Source: Pseudomonadota bacterium
GTDB lineage: Bacteria > Myxococcota_A > Polyangia > Polyangiales > Polyangiaceae
DNA length: 64,000 nt
Direction of reading: 5' to 3'
NCBI GenBank assembly: GCA_023423895.1
Contig: JAFAER010000077.1
Span: forward strand, 1 to 64,000
In this document: positions 17,928 through 26,179 of the stretch, piece after piece
Layout of the letters: each line of letters begins with the position of its first letter
Position numbering within the stretch: the first letter of the stretch is position 1
Program-made: the position numbers and the translations under genes
Notes under the pieces: model-generated
Told to the model about the DNA's origin: nothing
Seen by the model: the letters and a program-made list of their open reading frames with translations, nothing else
The model's database searches: none

Positions 17928-20570
17928 TCAGCGCTTACGGCCGAGCGACTGGCCGTCCCCGTCCACGTCGATCCAGATGGGCGCGGACATCGCCCACGGC
18001 GTGATCTCGGCGTCGTCACCGGACAGCACCGGACGCATCGGCCTCGTGCCGCTCACGATCACGACGAGCGCATCGTCTTCCTTCGGGCGCACCGAGAAGG
18101 AGCCTTCCGCCACGAGCGCGCCCGACGCGTTGCGCTTCGGGCTGACGGTGACGGGTCGATGCGCGGTCGACCCGGGCGTCCATGCTCGCGCAAGACGGAT
18201 CTCCGCCTTGTCGACGACGACCCAGGGCGCCGAAGTGATGGTCACCTTCACGTCGATCACGCCGGCTCTCGGGCTCGTCACGCCGCCGATGCCGGTGCCA
18301 TTGGCGGTGACCGACAGGAACGGGCCGTTCGAGAGGACGACGTCGCGCGTCTCCCGGATGGCCTGCACGAGGTCTCGCGAGCGTGCAGCGTCCCAGCTCT
18401 CGAGAGACGGCCGCTTCGAGCTCGAACCGATTCGCACGAACGTCCGCGGGTAGCCGGGCTCCTCGCCGACGATGCCGTGTGTGTCGGTATCCGCGATCGG
18501 CGTGACCGGATGACTCGTGCGGAGGAGCGCGAAGAAGTCTTCGAGCACCTTGGTCCGGTGGGCGACGGCGCGTCCGTTCCAGACCTCGATCGCGTCGAAC
18601 GTGGCCTCGTATCCGGCGCCCGTCCCAACGCCGGTCTTCGGGTCGAAGCCGAGCTGATCGAAGTAGCCGTTCGTGCCCGAGCGCGGATGGTTGATCTGGA
18701 GCACGTGCGGACCACCAGGCAGCGCACGGGCGTCGGCGAACACCTCCGCGGCGAGCCGATCCCGAACGGGCGGCGCTCCGTTGCGCGGTTTGTCCCGCTG
18801 CGCCACGAGGGGGAACACGTTGGCGTGACCGAACGGCTTCTTACCTGCGTCGCTCGTGAGCTCGTCGCCAGCGAGCTGAACGAGCCAGCGCGACAGACCG
18901 AGCTCTTCGACGACGGGCTCGAGATCGGCGATCGTGTTGTGCTCCGAGGCCACCGCGACGTCCACACCTTCGGCGGCGTTCGCAAGCACGCGATCGCGGG
19001 TAGCGACCGGTGCGTCGGCGCTGAGGATCGAGTGCTGGTGGAAGTCGCTCGAGACGTAGCCCGGGGCCTCGACGACGCGCCGAAGGACGAACGGCGGCGG
19101 CGCCGTCCCGGGCACGGTGATCTCGGCGGTCGCGAGGTCGTAGACCGGCCCGCGCGAGGCTGTGACGCGATACCGGCCGTGAGGAAGCGGCACCGAAAGG
19201 GCCTCGGACGGGCGGAGGGTCACCACGTTTTTCGCAAGCCCCGCGACGTGCGCTGGCCCGAGGTCCGGCGTCGCCGTACCGGACAGGCCTTCGATCGTGA
19301 GCTTGCAGGGCACCGGCGATGTTTCGCCCGGCGTGTGAACAGGCGGTGCTTCTCGGCACGGCCCGAGAGTGACCGAACCGGGCTCGCTGATGGCGAGCAC
19401 CACGCGGCTGTTTGCGCCTTTCGTCACCTCGACGGCGACCGATTTGCCGTCCCCATGTCGGCCGGCGCTCGGCGCGTAGGACACGAGCCACTTGCCGACG
19501 GGCACGAGCCCGCCGAAGGAGGCTCCTTCCTTTGGCGCGACGATCGAGAGAACGTCGGGGGCGGCGTCCGTGCCGAGAATGACCTTGGCGCCCCTCGGGA
19601 CGGTGACCGGAGCGCCGGCGACGTCGGTGAGCGCAAGCTCGAGCGAGCCCACGTCACCTCCGGACGAGGCCGTCAGCGCGCACACCAGGCTCGCGAGGTC
19701 GGGACGCTGGCCGACGAGGAAGTTGCGCTCGTACGTGATGCTCTCTCCTGGAGCGAGCTCGACGCCGTTGCGCTGTTCCGTGTCGGTCCAAGCACCGCCG
19801 CTGATTGCCGCGATGTCGCCGGTCGTCGACGTGATCGCGTAACTCGTGAACCGTCCGACGCCGCCGACGAACAGTCCGCGCGAACGTCCCTTGAAGCCTG
19901 CCGGCTTGCCCGGCGCGACCTTCTCGGTGCCGCCCCACTGGATCGCGTCGCCGAGCCCGAGGCCGCTCACCTTCGCGCTTCCTTCGTTCACGAGCGTCGT
20001 CCGGAGCCGCAACGCGCGATCCGTCGGGCCGAGCCGGTACTGGGTGACGACGCGGAGCGACGCCACGTAGAGCTCCTTGCCGCGCGCCTCGACGACGGCC
20101 GTCCCGTCGGCCTCCATCCGCGCGTCGATCTGCGTGTACACCCCCTGTCGCGGGAACGTTCCGAAATACGTGAACAGCTGCCCGAGCTCGTCCTTCCGCG
20201 TCCTGGCGTCGGCGGCATCGATCACGTTCCCGCCGGACTCCGCAAAGCCAGAGCCGCCGCCCAGCGCGTCGATCACGAAGACGACCTCGTCGTTCTCGAG
20301 CACCCAATCGCCGCGCTTGCCGGTGGCGTTCGGACCTCCGAGCTCCTCGCCGGCCGCGAGCGGGTGAACGCGCGAGAGGCGAGCCCCGAGGTTGCTCGAC
20401 GAAGCTGCGCCGCGGGACGATTGCTCGGTGCGCACGCTCATGCCCGGCTGCGGTGCGGGCGACTTGTTCGAGCAGCCGAGGACGGCGCCGGCGAACGCGA
20501 TCGCGCAGGCGACGCCGAAGACGACCCCTCGTGACGTCGCCCCGGTCGAGCGCGGCAGTATGCTCGGCAT
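17928..20570 (-). CDS. CehA/McbA-like PHP-domain metallohydrolase lipoprotein
   Basis: About 880 residues. A lipobox (LGC, Cys ~33) marks a lipoprotein. The first ~500 residues are beta-rich and look like substrate- or surface-binding domains. The C-terminal part carries the PHP metal motifs: DFHQHS (~507-512), SEHNT, NHPRSG and TDTHG. These match the CehA/McbA metallohydrolases, some of which act on carbamate or phosphoester substrates; the substrate here is unknown. The start at 20570 is the ATG closest to the signal peptide; a longer N-terminus to 20672 is possible. Convergent on the copper-protein side and in the same direction as the M20 peptidase upstream. Confidence 0.85.
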   Translation of the reverse strand: MPSILPRSTGATSRGVVFGVACAIAFAGAVLGCSNKSPAPQPGMSVRTEQSSRGAASSSNLGARLSRVHPLAAGEELGGPNATGKRGDWVLENDEVVFVIDALGGGSGFAESGGNVIDAADARTRKDELGQLFTYFGTFPRQGVYTQIDARMEADGTAVVEARGKELYVASLRVVTQYRLGPTDRALRLRTTLVNEGSAKVSGLGLGDAIQWGGTEKVAPGKPAGFKGRSRGLFVGGVGRFTSYAITSTTGDIAAISGGAWTDTEQRNGVELAPGESITYERNFLVGQRPDLASLVCALTASSGGDVGSLELALTDVAGAPVTVPRGAKVILGTDAAPDVLSIVAPKEGASFGGLVPVGKWLVSYAPSAGRHGDGKSVAVEVTKGANSRVVLAISEPGSVTLGPCREAPPVHTPGETSPVPCKLTIEGLSGTATPDLGPAHVAGLAKNVVTLRPSEALSVPLPHGRYRVTASRGPVYDLATAEITVPGTAPPPFVLRRVVEAPGYVSSDFHQHSILSADAPVATRDRVLANAAEGVDVAVASEHNTIADLEPVVEELGLSRWLVQLAGDELTSDAGKKPFGHANVFPLVAQRDKPRNGAPPVRDRLAAEVFADARALPGGPHVLQINHPRSGTNGYFDQLGFDPKTGVGTGAGYEATFDAIEVWNGRAVAHRTKVLEDFFALLRTSHPVTPIADTDTHGIVGEEPGYPRTFVRIGSSSKRPSLESWDAARSRDLVQAIRETRDVVLSNGPFLSVTANGTGIGGVTSPRAGVIDVKVTITSAPWVVVDKAEIRLARAWTPGSTAHRPVTVSPKRNASGALVAEGSFSVRPKEDDALVVIVSGTRPMRPVLSGDDAEITPWAMSAPIWIDVDGDGQSLGRKR

Positions 20571-20696
20571 GCGCGGGCGAATCCTACCAGCCGGAGGCGC
20601 GCTCGAAGAGAACGACGACCGGCGCGCGCACGGCCGGCCGGAGACGCCGGAGAACGACGTCATCCGCTTCACGAGCAGACCGCTCGCCTGCGCAGC

Positions 20697-21872
20697 TCAC
20701 GCGGTCCGGAGTGACGCCAGGAACCGCGCGAGCGCTCGGGCCTTCTGCATGAGCGTGATGACCTCGATCTGCTCGTCGCTCGTGTGAAAGCCGATGCCCC
20801 GGGGACCGAGGCCGTCGATCGAGGCAATCCCCATCGCGCCCGTCGTGCTCGCGTCGGAGCCGCCGCCGATGAGGGAGGCTTCCCCGAAGCCAAGACCGGC
20901 CGCCCTGGCGCAGGCCCCGTACGACTCCATCAGCTTCAAGCTTGCATCGGTGCGCTCGAGCGGGAGGCGCGCGATCCCGCCGTGGAGCTCGAACCTCGAG
21001 CCTGGTACCGCGGCAGAACACTCCTCCGCGGCCTTCTCGATCGCGGCGATGAGCGCCTCGGCATCGGCGCGCGACTCGAATCGCAGGTCGACGAGCGCCT
21101 CGGCGCGTTCGGGAACGGTGTTCTTGCTGGTCCCGCCGGTGATCTTGCCCACGTTCACCGTGACGCCGCGCGCGTAGTCGGTCAGCGGCTGGATACGATC
21201 GACGAGCTTCGCCAATGCCCAGAGCGCGTTGACCCCCTCCTTGTGTGCGTTGCCGGCATGGGCCGCCTTCCCATGCGCCACCACGGTCATCGCCCCCGTC
21301 CCCTTGCGCCTCGTGATGACGAGGTCCCCCTTCCGCCCGGACTCGAAGACGAGCGCGCCCTGCGCGCCCTGGATGGCGTCGCGGATGATCGACTGGCCTT
21401 CCGGAGAGCCGACCTCCTCGTCGGCGACGATCACGACGCGCAGCCCGGGCAACGACGTGAGCGCGCCGGTGGCGGCAAGCGCCTTGAGCGCCCACGCCAC
21501 GACGACGAGGCCTCCTTTCATGTCGAGGACGCCGGGCCCACGCGCGAGATCGCCGTCCCTCTTGAAGCCCTCGAACGTGCCCGGCGGAAAAACCGTGTCG
21601 AGATGGCCGATGAGCGCGATCGGTGGCTCGCCCCCGCGGTTCGTCCAGATCGAGCTCACGACGAGATGGTCGGCGAACTTTCCGCTCGTCGACTTCACCC
21701 GCGACGACGCGAGACCTTCGATGGCGAACAGCTCCTCGAGCGTGTTCACGACGGCGTTGCCGCCCTCGACATTCTCGGTGAACGAGTTGATCGACACGAG
21801 CTCGGCCAGCGCCGTCTCCATCGCCTTGCCCTGTTCGCCGAGCCACTTCGATGCGTCGTCCGCTGCGCTCAT
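20697..21872 (-). CDS. M20-family metallopeptidase (carboxypeptidase G2-like)
   Basis: A 391-residue dizinc enzyme. Metal ligands are visible in GHLDTVFP (His ~90, with catalytic Asp92), DMKGG (Asp ~117), DEEVGS (catalytic Glu ~152 and ligand Glu ~153), the ligand acidic residue in FESGR, and the C-terminal His in GFHTSDEQ. A Gly-rich dimerisation domain lies between. These enzymes release C-terminal amino acids or hydrolyse N-acyl amino acids; the FESGR motif favours glutamate carboxypeptidase-like members. No signal peptide, so cytoplasmic. Divergent from the fatty-acid hydroxylase. Confidence 0.92.
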   Translation of the reverse strand: MSAADDASKWLGEQGKAMETALAELVSINSFTENVEGGNAVVNTLEELFAIEGLASSRVKSTSGKFADHLVVSSIWTNRGGEPPIALIGHLDTVFPPGTFEGFKRDGDLARGPGVLDMKGGLVVVAWALKALAATGALTSLPGLRVVIVADEEVGSPEGQSIIRDAIQGAQGALVFESGRKGDLVITRRKGTGAMTVVAHGKAAHAGNAHKEGVNALWALAKLVDRIQPLTDYARGVTVNVGKITGGTSKNTVPERAEALVDLRFESRADAEALIAAIEKAAEECSAAVPGSRFELHGGIARLPLERTDASLKLMESYGACARAAGLGFGEASLIGGGSDASTTGAMGIASIDGLGPRGIGFHTSDEQIEVITLMQKARALARFLASLRTA

Positions 21873-21999
21873 CGGCGCGGACTATAACCTTGCGATCCGC
21901 GAGCGTGGCTCGACATCCGCTCGCATCGCGCTTTCGAGGAGCACGCCCCGTCAACCCCGTGCGGCAGCCGTGCCCTCGCCAAAGCACGAGAGACGCCTT

Positions 22000-22021
22000 G
22001 CATTCTGTTTTTACAGAATGC
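22000..22021. promoter_or_regulatory. Perfect 8-bp inverted repeat upstream of hydroxylase gene
   Basis: GCATTCTG and CAGAATGC flank the six bases TTTTTA, giving a perfect palindromic site in an AT-rich island within GC-rich DNA. It lies 104 bp before the hydroxylase start and 128 bp before the divergent peptidase start, so it could be an operator for one or both genes. A short transcription hairpin is the alternative. Confidence 0.6.
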
Positions 22022-22124
22022 ACAGTATTCATAGGACGCCACCTCGACCAAGCTGAACCACGCCCACACCCACGCCCAGAAACGGCGAGCCGACGACGAC
22101 GAACGAGAGAAAAGGAGGACGACG

Positions 22125-23006
22125 ATGGCCACGCTTCCGATCGTGCCCGACGATCTCACCAACGCCGCGAAGAAGACGGCTGCCGAACAGGCTGCGCCGA
22201 CCGCGTCTTCTGCGGCCTCCGTCGTCGGGTACGAAGGGCCGAGCTTCGGTGCCAGCTCCGCGGTCGTGCGCGACAGCCGGCGCCTCGATGAGAAGCGGCT
22301 CGTCAAGGACGCGTCGAAGCGCGGCCTCACTCCCGAGCGGCGCGATGCGGTTCGCGAGAAGGCGCTCGCGGAGATCCCCTGGTGGTACAGCCCCTACGCC
22401 CACCTCGCGGCGACGACCGGCATCGGCCTCGTGGTCCTCGTCGCAAGCATCTACGCAATCGCGCGGCTCGAGCCAGGCGTGACGTGGACCGACCTGGTGG
22501 TCATTCCCGGCGTGGTGCTCCTTGCGAACTACTACGAGTGGCGCGTCCATCGTGACGTGCTCCACAAGCGGTTCTGGCCCTTCGAGGTCATCTACGACAA
22601 GCACACGCCGATGCATCACATGATCTACGTCGAGGACGACATGGCGCTCCGGAGCGTGAAGGAGTTCCGTCTGGTCCTCATCCCCGCGGCCGGCGTGCTC
22701 GGGATCGTCCTCGCCGCTGCGCCGATCGCGATCGGGCTCTCGTACCTCTGGTCGAGTGCGGCCGGGTGGCTCTTCCTCCTGACCACGAGCCTCTTCATGG
22801 TCAGCTACGAGATCCTTCACCTCTGCTATCACGCACCGGCGTCGAGCTGGATCGGGCAGCGTCGGCTCATCAAGGTGCTGCGTGCGCACCACGCGCGCCA
22901 TCACGACCCGCGCCTGATGCAGCGGTACAACTTCAACGTCACGGTGCCGCTGTTCGATTGGATCATGGGAACGATGGCGCCCAAGCGCGACACCGCGGAC
23001 GGCTGA
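22125..23006 (+). CDS. Fatty acid hydroxylase / sterol desaturase-family membrane enzyme
   Basis: A 293-residue protein preceded by a strong ribosome-binding site (aaggagg). After a ~85-residue soluble N-terminus there are four or more membrane helices. The eight-histidine di-iron set of this family is present as HRDVLH (142-147), HTPMHH (160-165), HLCYH (232-236) and HHARHH (255-260). It should use molecular oxygen and two electrons to hydroxylate or desaturate a lipid chain in the membrane. Substrate unknown: fatty acid, carotenoid or sterol-like lipid are possible. It stands alone, facing argC downstream. Confidence 0.92.
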   Translation: MATLPIVPDDLTNAAKKTAAEQAAPTASSAASVVGYEGPSFGASSAVVRDSRRLDEKRLVKDASKRGLTPERRDAVREKALAEIPWWYSPYAHLAATTGIGLVVLVASIYAIARLEPGVTWTDLVVIPGVVLLANYYEWRVHRDVLHKRFWPFEVIYDKHTPMHHMIYVEDDMALRSVKEFRLVLIPAAGVLGIVLAAAPIAIGLSYLWSSAAGWLFLLTTSLFMVSYEILHLCYHAPASSWIGQRRLIKVLRAHHARHHDPRLMQRYNFNVTVPLFDWIMGTMAPKRDTADG

Positions 23007-23016
23007 CGACGCCGTC
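22998..23016 (+). terminator. Possible hairpin terminator after the hydroxylase gene
   Basis: GACGGC and GCCGTC form a perfect 6-bp stem with a seven-base loop that contains the stop codon; gtttctc follows, a poor U tract. It could act as a weak terminator or mRNA-stabilising hairpin. Confidence 0.35.
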
Positions 23017-23177
23017 GTTTCTCATCGTCGCCTCGGTCTCGCCGTCGGACCGGATGGCCCCGGAGGAAGGGTTGACAGCTTGACGCTTCGCGGCGCAGTC
23101 GTGAGGTGGCGCGAGGCGAAGCGAGAGGCGGAGCGCTGCCTTTCGCCGGCGCGGCGAAGTGCTAATGTCGCGGCCCC

Positions 23178-24242
23178 ATGGCCAAGCGCTTCAAGGCCGC
23201 CGTGATCGGCGGCAGCGGTTACGGCGGCGGCGAGCTCGTCCGACGCCTTCTTCTTCACCCTCACGTCGAGCTGGCGCGCGTCGCATCGGTCGACTTCATC
23301 GGCGAGCCGCTGTCTGCGGCGCACCCGAACCTCGAGGGCCTGACCGATCTGAAGTTCGAAGGGATGTCGCCGGCAGAGGCTGCCCAAGGAATGGACGTCG
23401 TCCTCCTCGGCCTGCCGCACAAGGTCAGCGCGACGAAGATGCCGGAGCTCATCGCGTCCGGCGCACGCGTCGTCGATCTCTCCGGCGACTTCCGCCTCCG
23501 CGATGCGGCGCTCTACAAGCGCTACTACCACGCGGATCATCCGTGCGCCGAGCGCCTCACCGACGGAACCTTCGTCTACGGCCTCCCGGAGCTGCACCGC
23601 GAGAAGATCAAGAACGCGAAGTACGTCGCGTCGCCCGGCTGTTTCGCGACTACGATCGAGCTCGCGCTTCTCCCGCTCGCGAAGGCGGGCCTTCTCTCCG
23701 GTCCCGTCGAGGTCGTCGGCATCACCGGCTCTTCGGGCAGCGGCGTCGTCCCGAGCGCAGGGACGCACCACCCCGTCCGCGCGGTGAATCTCCGGACCTA
23801 CAAGCCGCTCGATCACCAGCACATCCCGGAGATCACGCAGACGCTCGCAGAGGCGGGCGCAAAGGACATCGAGATCCGCTTCGTCCCCGTGAGCGCTCCG
23901 CTCTCGCGCGGCATCTTCGTGACCTGCTTCGCGCACGTCCCCGAGTCGGCCGCCGCGGACAAGATCAAGGCGCTCTACAAGGACGCCTATGCAAAGGAGC
24001 CGTTCGTTCGCGTTCCCGAGAAGCGTCAGCCCGAGGTCGCAGCCGTGAGCGGTACGAACTACGCCGAGGTCGGCGTGCAGGTCGGCACGGACGGCGCGGA
24101 AGCGGGCAAGCGGGTCGTCGCCTGCTTCGCGGTGACGGACAACCTGATCAAGGGCGGCGCCGGTCAGGCCATCCAGTCGATGAACATCATGCTCGGAGTC
24201 GACGAGAAGACGTCGCTCGAAGATCCGGGGGGCTGGCCGTGA
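23178..24242 (+). CDS. argC: N-acetyl-gamma-glutamyl-phosphate reductase
   Basis: A 354-residue enzyme for the third step of arginine synthesis: NADPH-dependent reduction of N-acetylglutamyl phosphate to the semialdehyde. The Rossmann motif GGSGYGGGELVR (11-22) and the catalytic Cys in ASPGCFATT (Cys ~155) are clear, as are the GITGSSGSGVVPSAGTHHP loop and HQHIPEI. This middle section is the THHP variant also seen in LysY-type and Bacteroidetes-type enzymes rather than the E. coli type, so the exact acyl or carrier form of the substrate is not certain. Its stop overlaps the argB start. Confidence 0.92.
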   Translation: MAKRFKAAVIGGSGYGGGELVRRLLLHPHVELARVASVDFIGEPLSAAHPNLEGLTDLKFEGMSPAEAAQGMDVVLLGLPHKVSATKMPELIASGARVVDLSGDFRLRDAALYKRYYHADHPCAERLTDGTFVYGLPELHREKIKNAKYVASPGCFATTIELALLPLAKAGLLSGPVEVVGITGSSGSGVVPSAGTHHPVRAVNLRTYKPLDHQHIPEITQTLAEAGAKDIEIRFVPVSAPLSRGIFVTCFAHVPESAAADKIKALYKDAYAKEPFVRVPEKRQPEVAAVSGTNYAEVGVQVGTDGAEAGKRVVACFAVTDNLIKGGAGQAIQSMNIMLGVDEKTSLEDPGGWP

Positions 24243-25114
24243 GCGGCGCAGCAGCTCCCGCGCACGGCGGTCCCGCCTCGCGCGGCACCACGGGTAGCGC
24301 AGGACCGGTCATCATCAAGCTCGGCGGCGAGGTCGTGCAGGGCCCGCACATGCCGCTCATCGCGGCCGACGTCGCCGACCTGCGCCGCGAGGGCATGCCC
24401 GTCGTGATCGTTCACGGCGGCGGGCCACAGGCCACCGAGCTCCAGAAGAAGCTCGGTCAGACGCCGAAGATCGTCGGCGGCCGACGCGTCACCGACGCCG
24501 AGACGCTCGACGTCATGAAGATGATCGTCGCAGGGAAGATGAACGTCGACCTCTGCGCGCAGCTCGTCGCGGCCGGGGTGAAGCCGGTCGGCCTCCATGG
24601 AGCGAGCTCGAACACCGTCCTCGCGACTCGCCGGCCGCCTGCGGTCGTCACGGGCGGTGGTCCCGATCCGGTCGACTTCGGCTTCGTCGGCGATGTCGTC
24701 GGCGTCAACGGCGAGCTCATCGCGATGCTCGTCGGCGCGGGTTATGTCCCTGCCCTCGCCTGCCTCGGCGCCGATACGTCGGGCGGCGTCTACAACATCA
24801 ACGCGGACGCGGTCGCGAACCAGGTCGCCATCCGCCTCGACGCCCGCGCGCTCGTCCTCGTCACCGATGTCCCCGGCGTCCTCCGCGACATCTCCGATCC
24901 TTCCTCACGCATCGGGCGCATGACGGCGGCCGACGGCAAGCGAGCGATCGAAGAGGGCATCGTGACGAAGGGAATGATCCCGAAGCTCGAGGAGTCGTTC
25001 GCCGCCATCGCAGAAGGCGTCCGCGCCGTCCACATCGTCGGGCGTCTCCAGCGAGGCGACCTCGCGCGCGCCGTCCGCGAGCCCGGCAGCGTCGGCACCG
25101 TGCTGGTCGCCTGA
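24239..25114 (+). CDS. argB: Acetylglutamate kinase
   Basis: A 291-residue amino-acid kinase. It starts at a GTG overlapping the argC stop (GTGA), so it is translationally coupled. Motifs: IIKLGGE (~25-31), VHGGGPQ (~58-64), the acidic GGVYNINAD and the second nucleotide segment LVLVTDVPGVL. It phosphorylates N-acetylglutamate, the step before ArgC. The N-terminal ~22 residues are extra, Gly/Ala-rich and not conserved. There are no other arg genes in the window, so the pathway is split across the genome. Confidence 0.93.
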   Translation: MSGAAAPAHGGPASRGTTGSAGPVIIKLGGEVVQGPHMPLIAADVADLRREGMPVVIVHGGGPQATELQKKLGQTPKIVGGRRVTDAETLDVMKMIVAGKMNVDLCAQLVAAGVKPVGLHGASSNTVLATRRPPAVVTGGGPDPVDFGFVGDVVGVNGELIAMLVGAGYVPALACLGADTSGGVYNINADAVANQVAIRLDARALVLVTDVPGVLRDISDPSSRIGRMTAADGKRAIEEGIVTKGMIPKLEESFAAIAEGVRAVHIVGRLQRGDLARAVREPGSVGTVLVA

Positions 25115-25515
25115 TCGCGTCGAGCTCGCGCATTTCGCTCCATTCGCCCTTCGCTCCATTCCCCCCTCGCCTGGCTCCAGCAACGTTGTGGACGTTCGCC
25201 GGCGTTCTGCGCCGGCCCGTCCGCAACGGGCTGAACGGCTTCGTTCGCCGCCCGCCCCCGCGCAGCGTTGTTGTTCGCATCGTTCGGCGCCTCGCTCACT
25301 CAAGGTTGGTCGGATCGGTCGGTGCCTCGCTCGCTCAGCGGCCTTGATCGGATCGCTCAGCGTCCTGATCGGATCTTCGCTACCTGCCGACGTTTGCTGA
25401 CCCTATTGGCGTTGGCGGTTCCTGATTTCACAGGGAGACAGGGAGACAAGGAGAGATTTTTATTGGGGGTCGATCCGGTCGGGTGACTCTGCCGACCTGC
25501 GGCGTCTCGAGATTT

Positions 25516-25552
25516 CACAGGGAGGAAGGGAGACACGGAGGATCCAGAGACA
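25516..25552 (+). repeat. 37-bp inverted repeat, left arm
   Basis: Reads cacagggaggaagggagaca and onward to 25552. It is an exact reverse complement of 25765-25801, with 212 bp between the arms. It contains a central BamHI-like ggatcc core. Confidence 0.9.
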
Positions 25553-25764
25553 AGGAGGACCACGCCCGGCTGCTCGACGGCGCCGCTCCCGCCGTGGAAG
25601 CTTGAGTGCTTATTCGATCGCCTCGCATCGCGCCGTTCGCGGGACGAGCGGAATGCACGTCGGAGGTCCCGACCCTCTCGAGCGGCGACCTGCGAGCGGC
25701 ACGCGGCCGGAGCTCTCGACACGATGCGCCGGCAGGCTCGGCACGAGCCCGGCAGAAGAGTCCC

Positions 25765-25801
25765 TGTCTCTGGATCCTCCGTGTCTCCCTTCCTCCCTGT
25801 G
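25765..25801 (-). repeat. 37-bp inverted repeat, right arm
   Basis: Exact reverse complement of 25516-25552 (tgtctctggatcctccgtgt and onward). No transposase or other gene lies between the arms. Confidence 0.9.
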
Positions 25802-25888
25802 CACTTGGTACGCGCCAGGTCGGAGTGCCCGCCAGACCGAAACAACCCACAAAATACCTCTCTCCCCGTCTCCCTGACTCCCTGTGAC

Positions 25889-26036
25889 ATCTCTCGAACG
25901 GCGACTGAGCGGCACGAGTCGGCGGTCCTCGACTCTCTCCAACGGCGACCGGGTGACGAGCGGCACGACGTCAGCGGTCCCGACATCTCGAACGGCGACC
26001 TGCAACGAGCGGCACGACGTCGGCGCTCCTCGACCG
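25889..26036. repeat. Imperfect ~45-50-bp direct repeats
   Basis: Three successive units share the words tctcgaacggcgac, gagcggcacgac and gtcggcggtcc or close variants (starting near 25889, 25933 and 25984). A fourth, more diverged unit lies at about 25640-25700 inside the inverted repeat. Units differ in length by a few bases. There are no regular spacers, so it is not a CRISPR array. Confidence 0.7.
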
Positions 26037-26179
26037 CATGTCATCGCTGGTCAGGACGCCGCACGTGTCACGCGTCTCGCCGCAATCGGCAAGCGCGGGC
26101 TGGTCACGGACTCTTGCGAGGGGTGAACAATGGCGCGAGTGGCGAGGCCGCTTCCGCAGGGGAAGCGCGGCCCGAGAGG

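Larger units (their letters stand above)
25434..25893. repeat. Large nested inverted repeat, outer arms imperfect
   Basis: The purine-rich stretch at about 25434-25475 (cacagggagacagggagaca and following) matches, with a few changes, the reverse complement of about 25850-25893. It encloses the perfect 37-bp inverted pair at nearly the same centre (~25660). The interval between outer and inner arms also shows similar gacctg-containing words in inverted orientation. Together they form a ~460-bp structure able to fold into a long hairpin. Confidence 0.65.
25115..26179. other. Non-coding repeat island of about 1 kb
   Basis: No gene is supported between argB and the Cys-repeat genes. The region holds gatcggatc-type direct repeats (25308-25380), a large nested inverted repeat (25434-25893) and at least three ~45-bp direct repeats (25889-26036). 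Purine-rich stretches such as cagggagacagggagacaag alternate with their complement. Composition differs clearly from the coding neighbours. It may be a non-autonomous mobile or structural element. Confidence 0.75.

Noticed and set aside
18159..20534. 791-codon plus-strand open frame
   Set aside because: It is the complement of the PHP-domain lipoprotein gene; that strand has clear catalytic motifs and a lipobox, whereas this one is Arg/His/Gly-rich without a pattern.
22000..22021. Resemblance to a LexA/SOS box
   Set aside because: The site reads CTGT-4-ACAG, not the CTGT-8-ACAG spacing of the E. coli-type box, and no SOS gene lies next to it.
23159..25114. Apparent 651-codon frame covering argC and argB
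   Set aside because: The part over argC is out of frame with it and non-coding; argB starts at the GTG overlapping the argC stop. It is not a fusion protein.
25434..25893. Insertion sequence
   Set aside because: Inverted arms exist, but there is no transposase frame or obvious target duplication. It is kept only as a repeat element.
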